From positions 4,293,001 to 4,357,000 of the forward strand of contig NC_053047.1 in assembly GCF_003473485.1 (NCBI RefSeq): DNA of 64,000 bases. Direction: 5' to 3'. Every line of letters starts with the position of its first letter. Position 1 is the stretch's first letter. Below, one piece after another: positions 1-10,204 of this stretch. A program made the translations under genes and the position numbers. Under the pieces are notes generated by a model. The model searched no databases, had not been told where the DNA came from, and saw only the letters and a program-made list of their open reading frames with translations. The stretch comes from Medicago truncatula (taxonomy: Eukaryota; Streptophyta; Magnoliopsida; Fabales; Fabaceae).

Positions 1-1009
1 GTGTTGTTTGTTTTTGTGTCATTGGAGTTTTAATTACTTTGAATATTGAGCTTTTTCTGCTACATTTGCTTAATTTTCTTTGTGCATCTGGAATTTGGGA
101 AAATTCTGAACTTGTGGTGGTTGTTGAGTTTTGAATTTGAAGAAATTTAGTCCAGAGTTGTCAATCGCGGTTCGAAGAAATTAGTGGTTTGTTCAAATTC
201 CACTACATACGGCTGTAGCTGCTATTTTACAACATTTTGTACTAAATAGTGTATAGCGGAACAAGTGATTTTGTTCAACCGTAATTTAACAACAACGCTG
301 AATTTTAGTCTTGCATATGTTAGAGTGCTATTGCTTGAATTGAAATGCATTGTACATCATTCTCTATGGAACTTGTTTACTGCATTTGAGTTTCCTAACA
401 CTATTGCCAAAATCACTTGCTTCATTCTGTTTGTATGTTGTTCCATGGATTTATCGTTCTTCTTGCCAACTAGGATCTAGGAAGTTAGAATTAGACATGA
501 GACACATTTAAGATACGGCAAAGAGGTGGGGATGAATTGATACATGAAGTTTTAGAAATTATAGGATACAATATGAAGACGGTGCAACATATAGTGTAAA
601 ATTAGCATAAAAACACAAATGTGAATAGAAGAAATAATCAATGTTTTAGAAGTTAGAATTTTTTAACGAGTATTTTCATTTGAACATGATGAAATTCAAT
701 TAATCAAAGTTAAAAAAGTATAAAATGTTGCTAGGAGTATCTAAAGTGTCTAGAATGGGTATGGTGACTACTTTATGGTTTAGCTTTTAGGAACTTTAGA
801 AGTATTGAAATTTTTTAAGATAGATGTGGTATTTATGAATTATGAGACTAGAGCAATTAATTCGACCAAGAAGAACGAAAAATTGTTTTCTCTTTGCTTT
901 GTTTGCGTCGTTTTGTATTGGTTTCTTCCGTTGGCTTGATGTTTACCATTTTGATGTTTGTCGACACATAAAGTTGTTATGAACTGATAATTTTTCTTTG
1001 TTTTCTCAG
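1..1009 (+). promoter_or_regulatory. Upstream region and probable 5' UTR intron of the EID1-like F-box gene
   Basis: No coding region is supported here. A T-rich tract ending in TTTTCTCAG directly precedes the ATG at 1010, so a 5' UTR intron probably ends at 1009. Two later stretches (about 19275-20060 and 27725-28310) are diverged copies of this region, which is why it can be recognised as part of a duplicated unit. Positions about 165-300 carry a degenerate repeat built around TTGTTCAAATTCC and TTTGACAACA-like words. The same repeat recurs at about 19435-19610, 27780-27955 and, as several degenerate copies, at 48050-48480. Confidence 0.5.
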
Positions 1010-1765
1010 ATGAGGGAAATGATTATCACAAAGCAGTACCGATGCGTACACTCTTCTTCTTGCCAATGCACAAAAGGTCATTTAAGTGAAGATGCTATAT
1101 TTTTGGTGTTTAACAATTTGAATTGGAACCCGAAGCTAATAGCTACTTTGTCATGCGTATGCAAATGGTTTGATGACCTTGCCAAGCGAGTTTTATGGAA
1201 AGAGTTTTGTCGAACAAGAGCTCCTAAGATGATGATTGATCTTCAAACAAGTGGGACTCACAGTATCGATGGAAACTGGAGTGCTCTAGGGAAGCTTCTT
1301 ATACACTGTTCCGGATGCAAGAAAGGCGGTTTGTTCAAGAACGTTCATATCCCCGGTCATTTCGTTTACAGGACTAGATTTTCTAAAACATCAGGAAAGA
1401 GCTTTCTTTTGCCGCAATGTATAAATGATATTTTGTATGTGTCTGATCCTTGTGAGCATCTGGATCAAGGTGAAGAAGGTGATATAGGATTCTTCCGCGG
1501 TGTTTTCAAGTCATTTGCAACTACAAATGTCAGGAGGATGCTCATTAACAAAGGCGCTCAGCTCCATCCGACAGAGGTTTGTCCTTATTGTAAGGCGAGG
1601 TTGTGGAGCATGCTGCAGGCTAATATGATTCCACAAACCGCTAGTTGTAGGTTGGGTTCATATGAAGAATGTGTTGATTATCATGTGTGCCTTAATGGAC
1701 ACATGGTTGGAATCTGCACTCTGTTGCCTTTGTCTGATTCAGAAGGGGCATCTGAGAAGGAGTAA
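1010..1765 (+). CDS. EID1-like F-box protein (EDL3-type)
   Basis: The predicted protein is 251 residues in one coding exon. I chose the ATG at 1010 because the open frame upstream begins with TTG and an acceptor CAG abuts this ATG. The N-terminal part has a Cys-rich HSSSCQCTKGHLSED start that runs into an F-box-like helix region with LSCVCKWFDDLAKRVLWKEF. The C-terminal half has paired cysteines (VCPYCKARLW, then CLNGHMVG) and ends LLPLSDSEGASEKE. These match the plant EID1-like F-box family, most like Arabidopsis EDL3 as I recall it. Family members are substrate receptors of SCF E3 ubiquitin ligases in the nucleus; EDL3 has been linked to ABA, flowering and clock output. The frame is open and looks functional. 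Two degraded copies of this gene lie at 19.3-20.3 and 27.7-28.6 kb. Confidence 0.85.
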   Translation: MREMIITKQYRCVHSSSCQCTKGHLSEDAIFLVFNNLNWNPKLIATLSCVCKWFDDLAKRVLWKEFCRTRAPKMMIDLQTSGTHSIDGNWSALGKLLIHCSGCKKGGLFKNVHIPGHFVYRTRFSKTSGKSFLLPQCINDILYVSDPCEHLDQGEEGDIGFFRGVFKSFATTNVRRMLINKGAQLHPTEVCPYCKARLWSMLQANMIPQTASCRLGSYEECVDYHVCLNGHMVGICTLLPLSDSEGASEKE

Positions 1766-4306
1766 GATATTGATGATTTTAAGGTATTCTTTGGTACATG
1801 AACACAACTTCGTACTTGTTTATTTTTTCGTTTTTAGTTTTGTTTGAGTCCCACAATGGATAAGATGTGAACTGAAAAATGTATTTATAAGTGGGAGACA
1901 TTCCTCGCCTTACAAACCGGTTTTGTAAGGTTGAGTTAAGATCCGTTAGGACTGCTATCCCTCACCTTACAAATTGGTTCTGTAGAGTTGAGTTAGTGCT
2001 AAACAATATTTTAAGTTTAATTATTTCATCGTAAAATCAAATTTAAGGCTAGAAATGCATTTTCTGGTAATTGTGGCATTAGGTTTTTATTGAAAATTGG
2101 AATCAGTTTCAAGAAATCAACAGCTTATCCTTCTTTATAGGTGTTTTAAAACCTACAAACTATGCCACAAACTATGCTTGCAGAAAACTCATGTTTTAAT
2201 CTGGAGAAATTTGGATATTATAGAAGTTCATGATGTAACTGTAGCATATCTGCACAAAAAATAGAAAATATTGAGAAGCATTTCACATGTTTCAGGGAAA
2301 AAGATACTCCTATAAATTAGGAGAGTGTAGCGTTATTTTTATCTCTTGTTGTAAGTGTTCATTATGTTTATTATTCATGATCAGTTCAAAGCAAAACCAG
2401 TAGAATACATTCTGCATTTGCAAATGTTTATTAAGATGCTGAGTGTTAGCTCCATCTTTTATTGTAAATCCACTCTCAGAACACAGCTTACTATCTGGTG
2501 GGAAAATCTATTTCCTGTTAAATTAATATCAAAATTGAAAATGTTTAAATTTAACAGTAAATTCTATTAGGTTTCTAAAAGGTATTGGTTAAAGAATTCA
2601 AATGAAATATTTTCATTGAAATTTGCAACATTTGATGTTACTGATGGATATTTGCTGTGCTTTTTAATAAAAACTTAATATTTCTTGATTATTTAGTAGT
2701 ACACTAAGGCTATATAGTACCGACACTTCACATGGAAGACATATATGATGTTGAAACGTGTTGGTTTCCGACACATGCAGTTGCATTCAATTATTTTATT
2801 TTCTCAAATTGTTACTCGTGTTGATGTGTCGGTGCTTCATATACTTTATGCTAACTGCAGGGGAACTTATTAACTAGATCCAAAATTAATATGAAGAGAA
2901 ATGTTGGATGCACTTGCCTTATATACTTTATGCTGACGATTTGACAATGTACATTTCCTTGGACAGATTTGCATAAAGTCCTCACAAGAAGTATGGTTGA
3001 ACACACTGCTGTTTTGCTCACGGGTAAATTTCTACCTAAGGGTAGTCAGAAATGTCATTAACGATTTTATTGAAACCACTATGCCTGATGTTGCCATATC
3101 AATAAATGCTAGCATTTTCTACAACGGGCAAAATTTGCCAACAATTTTTCTTCATGAATCAGATAAAAAGATGTTACTGTGAACTATGTGGTATATCATG
3201 TATATTGTGATGTCTGGATATCTGAACCTGAGTGACCAATTTGGTGGTGCAATATTCGTAGTTTTTAAAGAATGATTTTGTTTCAGTTACATTTTCTCAT
3301 TCCGATTTAAATATTAGTAATTATATTAATTAGGATAAAATTATGTTTATATGATTATTAATGTAATATGATAATCAGTGAATCTGTTCTAAATTATAAG
3401 TCACTCTAGCAACTTCAGATAAATTAAGGAATACAGTTAATATTGTATGAAAAAGAAGCTGTTAGTATTTTATTTTTTAAAGCAGCATATTTTTTTGAGA
3501 AAGATAATAGTTGGTTTTTTATTTCCTATCAGTCTTAGATTTAAATTTTAATCTGAAAAAGAATTGAGTTGTTAAAGGTAATTTTGTCTAAAACAAATCT
3601 GAAAAAAATTGTCACTGCGGGCACTTGGTCAGTTGGTTGGAACCATAAGACCCCAAATTAAGTTAAAACTTACCATTTAAAGCTTTAACTTTTGACCAAT
3701 TAAGGATTTCACTTCTAAGTTTAATAGAAAAACACAGTACTAGCTATCAATTATCTAGGCTAGATATATTTCGTGGTATCTGAAGTTTAAATCCGAGACC
3801 TTCCACTTTGTGTCCGAGTCTATAGTGGTGCTTAATACTTCAAAAATCGTCTAAATACCAAAAAAAGAATTGACAATACACATTTGTTTCTTAATCTCAT
3901 GTGCTGTTTCCAGAGCTATGTTACAGGTGTAGTAAACAGCACATTAAATGAGTGTAAGAAATTCAAACACCTGAGTGGTAAGGATTTCAAACAATCTCAG
4001 CAACAAATAGAGGCCCAAAATTACAGCATCAGACCAAAAATACACATCCATATCGTCTGGAGAAGAAAAATAGCTATCATCTTGTTCAAAATATCAGAGT
4101 TTAAAGAAAGAGAAACATTCAAACAAAACAGAACCAGGAAGATCAGTCAGCTACAAAACATGACTAGGATGCAGGCGAAAAAAGAAACATTGATTTAAAT
4201 ATATAAATGTACTAACCAGATTAAGCTGTTTATAATACAATGAATGCAAGAGTTTATAAAACATAAACTTAAATCAGACTGAAACAAATCTTGAATATTG
4301 ACATAC
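1766..4306. other. Intergenic region with the start of tandem unit 1
   Basis: I see no supported gene. Short open frames here are AT-rich and lack family features. About 60 bases at 3178-3240 recur at about 7698-7750, and 3620-3660 recurs near 7795-7835, so the first hAT-bearing tandem unit probably begins near 3.2 kb. The stretch 3895-4300 is repeated, diverged, at 8750-9660 and 13800-14090 in the next two units. Confidence 0.45.
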
Positions 4307-4454
4307 CAACACCATCCATCCCAGCTAGTTTTGGCTAGAACAACTGCCTGATGTGGTCGTCAGCTGCATTCTCAGCTTGAGTGTCTTGAATGAAACCGTG
4401 ATTCTTTTCGTCCCATGTTTTTGTTCAACCATACCTGTGATCAACTTATCCCGA
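4307..4454 (-). pseudogene. Relic of exon 4 of the 59-kb conserved gene (unit A)
   Basis: On the minus strand a pseudo-acceptor is followed by codons equivalent to WDKLITGMVEQKHG, then KRITVSF, and later a recognisable PKLAGMDG-like end followed by a GTATG donor. It matches exon 4 of the gene at 59025-63784 base by base. A short deletion around the ECETLKA segment shifts the frame, and a TAG interrupts the PKLAG part. It sits just downstream of hAT-like copy A in the same orientation, as exon 4 sits downstream of hAT copy G in the 59-kb locus. Confidence 0.75.
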
Positions 4455-4796
4455 CTATTCAAAGGTGAATGCAAATAATTTTTTTTTGAAGAAAAAAGGT
4501 GAATGCAAATAATAAAATGAACATGTCATCAAAATGAAGATTATACCAGGATAGCAAAATCCTATAAAATTCACAATAACCATATATACATGCATATCAA
4601 TTCATATATAATCATATAACATAAATAAGAAAATCACAACAAACACTACACTGAACTTAAATTCGAAACCCATAGGAAAGTCGTACACAATTCATAAGTC
4701 AGAATTAACAACTTAAGCTATAGTATTTAAGCTTTTAGCAAGTGACAAGCTCTAAACACCCAAAACAAGGAGTCAAATTCTAGATATTTAATCTAT

Positions 4797-7313
4797 TTAA
4801 TTTTCATCTCCATTTTCATCTTCATGTCCATCTTCATTTCCATCGTCATCTCCGTCTTTATCTTCATCATTTTTATCATGCATATCCGCAATCGCCGCAT
4901 CAGCTAGACACTTCAGACATGGTGTATCCAAGTCCGAGGCGTCTACATCTAGAACTTCAACATTTCCATTGTCATCAAGATTTAGCTCACTTGACGCTCT
5001 CTTCTTTTCGGCCAATTTTGAATTAGCCATGACAAAAACAACATCACTATTAACAGTCTCTTCCTTCAAATTCTTAGCATGTACCTAAACAAATGCAAAT
5101 ACGATAAAGAATTAAGGTTAGAAAATAGTACGTATTTTACAATTCATATTCAATATTCTTTATCATCTTACCATCTCGAAGGCCTTCCGATTATGCTCAC
5201 CCCCATAAGAACTGCCTGTCAAGCATAATACACGAATTGCGAAATTCTGGAGATCTGCATATTCATCTGCGAAAGATGCCCACCAAATTGGTGGAGTCTC
5301 CTCACCAGCAGTAATTATGGCTATTGGATGACCAAAATGATTAGCCTGTTTATCGAAATCTTCAAGTTGAATTTCAATCCTAGATCTTTCTTCAGGATTG
5401 GCTACCATCCTTGTTATACAATGTTGTAGACTATGTTTAAGTCTAATATCATCTCTAAATCCAGGACTATAGTGAAATTGAGGGTTAAGAAAATATCCTG
5501 CAGCATGCAAAGGGCTATGGAGCCATGTTCCACCAATGATTTGCCATATAAACATAGAACTAAAAAAATGGAAAAAAATTGAATTACTTTTCGTTGTTTA
5601 AACCAAGACTGCGAAACAAATGTTCAATTTTAAAACTAAAGTTAATACTCGATCCTGCCGAACATATTTACCTTTCCCTTTCTTTGTCATCTTCGGAAAG
5701 ACTCTTCTGTATCTCCTCTATAGCTTTCACCATTGCCTCATAAATGAAACCCATAGTTGGTTTCTCGATTGAATTGGCCAAACGAAACACTTCAAGTATA
5801 GGATATATACCTTTATAACAAATCATAACATTTTTCCAAAACCCTTTGTTCAAAACCGCATCCTCAATGTATTTCCCATTCATCGTCTTTGCAAACTCGC
5901 TGGACTTCCACTCCTTGGATTTGAACATTCTTCTCAAAGCTCCTTTGTTCTCATGAAGACAACATAAAGTTAAGTATACCGAGTCATATATAGTAATGCC
6001 AACTTTCCAAATATCTATTCCTTTTGTGAAGAGTAGCAATAGAGTCCTGAGAGAATCCTCTGAGTTAATAAAGAATACAATTCTTTGACACTCCATAAGT
6101 GTCGCTTTGTGAATAGGTATCTCCCCGCAGTGTTGCAGCATCATTCCAATGCAATGTGTTGCGCAAGGTGTCCAATACAGCCTAGTCCTTTTCGCCATCA
6201 ACATCCCAGCGGCAGCTACATAGTATGGTGTATATTCCGTTACAACGTGGACAACATTTTCTTCCCCAACCTCTTCAACAACGTCATCCATCATTTTAAA
6301 GAGTTTCTCAGACGATTCCAACATATCAGACGCATCAATAGTCTTCAAAAAGAATGTTCCCTTTGGACTGTTCAGTAACAAGTTTAGTATGTTCCTCTTG
6401 GGAAAGTTAGTAAATACATCGACCATTATGCTGCAACCTGTGATCTTCCACATAGCTCTATGTTCTTCCAAAACTTCATTCGTCAACTTAATTTCTTCCG
6501 GAAAATATTTCCATCCAATATCAAAGAACCCCGGTGGCTTAAATCCTACGCCATGTCTTGAAACCAAATCACACATTGTCTTAAATTCATCACTTTCTAC
6601 TATTTCGAAGGGTATGGCATTGTTCAAGAAAAACCTTGCAACCGCTCGACATGCCTCCTCACTCAAAGTCTCCTTACTATTGACGGAGTCTTGTGAGCAA
6701 CCTCTCTTTCTCTTGAAACTATCTCTACACCTCCCAACACTCGCTTTACCGCCTTTTCTTTTTTCGCCAACTCCAACATACCCTTCCTCATGAATCTCTT
6801 TCAAAGTTGTAAGTATCTCCAACATTTCCTTCTTCACCTCATCACTAACACCCTCACAAGATTCAACATTTTCCTTTCCAGTTAAGTGACATGCAAATCG
6901 ATAAAATCCGCCGGTTACAACATTATCACAATATTTACAATAAACTATATCTTGTCCATGTAATTTAAGATCAAGTGAAATGCAATGCTTCAAAACCACT
7001 TCAACAACATATTTTGCCACTATCTGTTTAGGCATGTTTAGAGCAATAATCGAGTCTGAAACAGCAAAAAACAGAATCAATGCAGAAACTCAATGATTAG
7101 GTTTATGGTTTCAACTTGAAAAAAAAAAACTGTTTTTTTTCTGTTGCATTTGGATAACAAAAAATACCCATTTCCACAAACCCATTGTAGATTCAAAAAA
7201 GTGAAGGAAATGAAAATGGGTAAGTAAAAAAAAGATGAAAAATGAAATTTAAGCAGAAAAGGTTTTAATTTTTAAGACTGAAATAACTATAGGAAAGTAA
7301 AAAACATACCCAT
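4797..7313 (-). CDS. hAT-like BED/DUF659/dimerisation protein, copy A (intact frame)
   Basis: Coding exons are 7310-7313, 5672-7055, 5172-5559 and 4797-5084 (minus strand), 2064 nt and 687 residues without a stop. The first coding exon is only ATGG, split by an intron, and joins to give MDSIIALNMPKQ. Order: BED-like finger (CKYC, then H and C, residues about 30-75); basic KRK-rich linker; DUF659 core with FFLKTIDASDMLESSEKLF and LYWTPCATHCI; hAT C-terminal domain in exon 3 with WWASF and LCLTGSSYGGEHNRKAFE; acidic D/E tail. The core Asp that reads VTDNT in copies D-F is VTEYT here, and VDGWTD is VDVFTN, so catalysis is unlikely. Known family role: hAT transposases, some domesticated as nuclear regulators. 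Function here is unknown. Confidence 0.75.
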
Positions 7314-7499
7314 ATTTGTTTGTGTGTTGTATGAACAGTGCTTGGTTCGGTTTTCCGACAATGCCAACTGATGAAGAAGAAGTTGAAAGTAGAACTGCTG
7401 CTGTCTTCTTGAGCTGATGCTCCAATGTGTTTTTTGTTGGATCATCTTCATAAAAGTGTAACATTTTGCATTATTTTTTTCTCTATTTAAAAATAATTG

Positions 7500-7834
7500 C
7501 AATTTAAAATTTTAATGCAATTTTTTTTTTTTCATTAATATATTCTTACTTATTGAATTTCACTTCACTTAATTACTACAATAACTATAATTAAGAGTTG
7601 TAAAAAGAACTATAATTAAGAGTTGTAGAGTTTATTGAGAATTTGAGAATTTTAATTTTTGAGTTTAGAAAAAAATGGAGTGATCAGAGAAGGAATATGT
7701 GAACTATGTGGTATATCATGTATATTGTGATGTACCTAAACCTGAGTGTTCAATTATGTATATCATGTATATGTATATTAATGAACTAGGCATTGTTGGC
7801 ATTTGGTTGCAACAATAAGATCCCAAATTAAGAT
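7500..7834. other. Intergenic spacer, boundary of tandem units 1 and 2
   Basis: AT-rich sequence without a supported gene. From about 7698 it repeats the sequence of 3178 onward, so the junction between units 1 and 2 lies here. A MITE (7835-8390) sits immediately to the right. Confidence 0.45.
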
Positions 7835-8390
7835 GAATTCTGCTCTTCACCTCGCGCCCTGCAACCGTTCTAAATTTACCCTTGCGTTAGTTAACTCACA
7901 TAAGTGTAAAACTATGCGCTAGTTAACTAACGTTGCGCAACTTAAAAAGTGCAAGTGTAAGTTAACTCATGCACAGTCTGTGCATACAACAAGAAGAGGC
8001 AGAAACGTCTATTTTTCCTCTTTTTTTTCAATCCTTCTTTCATACATTCATTCAAGCAAACATTTTTCATCATTCATTCAAGCATCATTCAATCAAGCAT
8101 TAATTCATAAGTATATTACAAAAAATAACGGAATAAAATAACGAATAATGTTATAAAAACGCTAAAAAGCGCAAGTGTTATAGGATTACAACCAAATCCA
8201 ACATAATGTCAAACAAAATATAACGACTTAAGTAACTGCTGCGTGAGTTAACTCACGCTGCGCTACTTAAGTGACACACAAAATATAACGTGCGCAAGTT
8301 AAGGCACGCAACGTGACTTAACTTGCGCAAGGGTAATTTAGGCAACGCTGCAGGGCGCGAGCGAAAAGTGCTGGATGAAGAGCAGAATTC
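7835..8390. mobile_element. MITE with 15-bp terminal inverted repeats and 9-bp target duplication
   Basis: The element starts GAATTCTGCTCTTCA and ends with the exact reverse complement TGAAGAGCAGAATTC. It is flanked by direct AATTAAGAT copies at 7826-7834 and 8391-8399. Inside are further inverted words such as CGCGCCCTGCA near both ends and repeated ACTTAAGT/GTTAACTCA palindromes, so it can fold back extensively. A nine-base target duplication is typical of Mutator-like elements. It is non-autonomous: no transposase frame is present, and the short open frames inside are by-products of the palindromes. A relative with the same ends is at 55494-56220. Confidence 0.85.
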
Positions 8391-9659
8391 AATTAAGATT
8401 TGGCTTCTTATAAAATAATCCAAAGAAAGATAAAATTTACCAATTAATTCTTCAACTTTTTTATCAATAAAGATTTCACGTAGTCTCAAGACACCTGAAC
8501 TCTAATCCAATTAAGATTTTACTTCTATAATAATAGAAAAATATTTTAATAATAATTATCTATTAAAAAAAAAAATTGGACAATTACGTACTTATTTCTT
8601 AAGGCGAGAAAGTTACCGTGACTTTATGTCTCTCTTATATTATCATCTCTCTCATCTTATTTATCATTTCTCTTTCATCTTTCTTTCTCTCTCATAAAAA
8701 CATAAATTTGCACTAAAGTTATCAACTTTCCCATCTTAAAGTCATTGAATCTCAATCCAGTGCAATATACACCACATTAAACAAAATGATAAGAAATTCA
8801 AACACCACAGTGGTAAGGAATTTAAACAATTTAAGTAAGTGATAAAGAAGTTCAAACACATGTTTCTAATAAAGGATGATTTTTGGGGCAAACAACACAT
8901 TCCTACCTTTGTACAAGAATTGTTCAAATCATGCAATTTAAATCATACAATATCAAATTTTCAACGGGGGAAAACAAAAGTCCTCATCATGAATCATCTT
9001 ATTTCTCTACTTTCAAAGGCAGACCACTCCATTCCCTCCCAAATTCATCTCAAAATTCAAAACATTTCTTCTGTTAACATGAACTATATATTAAGCCAAA
9101 TTGTCATTGCTACGGGGCAATCATGCAACACATGCATGGTATTCTCATGCACATCTCTGAAATCCTTATTAACCAAGTGCATATAAGATTTCCCGGCTGT
9201 TTGTGAGAAGCCGACCATGTTAAACTAACCACAAGAAGGCCCTCATTCTCTCGGACACCAGCAGCTGCCACAACCGTTTTCACACTTGCGAACCTTCTGC
9301 CGAACTGACATTTGACAGTAACCAAGATGCTAAACTGATATACAAACTTCCTAATTCAGCATCAAACCAAACACACACGCACGCATATCCATATCTTCTC
9401 CACTGCAAAAGTTTAAAGAAAGAGAAACATTTAAAGAAAATAGAACCAGGAAGATCTATAAGCTACATAACAGAACCAGGATGCAGTGGAAAAAAACAAA
9501 CAATGATTTAAATATATAAATGTAGTAAACAGATTAAGCTGTTTATAATACAATGAATGCATAAAACTTCATCCAAGTAAATTAAAGAATACATTTCAGT
9601 AAATCCAATAGGGTTTATAAAAAATAAACATAAATCAGACCAAAACAAATCTCGAATAT
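8391..9659 (-). repeat. Tandem-unit 2 spacer with a conserved segment of unknown origin
   Basis: This spacer is homologous to 3.9-4.3 kb and 13.36-14.09 kb. The part at 9184-9325, read on the minus strand, has an open stretch including VTVKCQFGRRFASVKTVV and ENEGLLVVS. It is also recognisable at about 13630-13765, with substitutions that keep much of the reading. There is no ATG at its start and I do not recognise the family. It lies beyond the exon-4 relic in the same orientation, so it may be a later exon or 3' UTR of the captured host gene, or another gene fragment. Confidence 0.35.
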
Positions 9660-9813
9660 TAACATATCTATCCCAGCTAGTTTTGGCAAGAACAACTGCC
9701 TGATGTGGTCATCAGCTGCATTCTCAGCTTTCAGTGTCTCACACTTGGATGAAACCGTGGTTCTTTTCTTCCCATGTTTTTGTTCAACCATACCTGTGAT
9801 CAACTTATCCCGA
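9660..9813 (-). pseudogene. Relic of exon 4 of the 59-kb conserved gene (unit B)
   Basis: The minus strand encodes DKLITGMVEQKHGKKRTTVS, then KCETLKAENAADDHI and LPKLAGID, nearly colinear with exon 4 at 63633-63784. The frame is open across the relic, but the acceptor side and the donor end have changed, and I find no matching exon 2 or 3 nearby. Position and orientation relative to hAT copy B match the 59-kb locus. Confidence 0.75.
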
Positions 9814-10204
9814 CTACTCAAAGGTGATGCAAATAATAAAATGAACATGTGATTAAAATGAAGATTGTACTAGGGATTGGAAAGGGAAGTCAACTTAGTA
9901 AAGAGTAATATTATAACAAGGAAGGTAAAATCCTACAAAATTCATAATAACCATATATGTATGCATATCAATTCATATATAATCATAAAACATAACATAA
10001 ATAAGAAAATTACTACAGACAGTACACTACACTTAATTCAAACCCATAGGTAATTCATACACAATTCATAAGTCACAAATTACAAACTTAAGCTTGAGTA
10101 TTAAGCTTTTAACAAGTGGCAAGATGCAAACACCCAAAACAAGGAGTCAAATACTAGATATTTAAATTAGAAAGTTTTTCAAATTAAAAACAATAATCTT
10201 CCAT

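Noticed and set aside
6085-6793. Plus-strand open frames inside hAT exons (also 11502-11931, 15902-16325, 30631-30855, 35792-36328)
   Set aside because: They are antisense shadows of the conserved hAT coding exons, repeat in every copy, and have no domain or splice support.
8253-8489. Open frame at the right end of the 7.8-kb MITE
   Set aside because: It spans the element end and target duplication, and its residues come from the inverted repeats.
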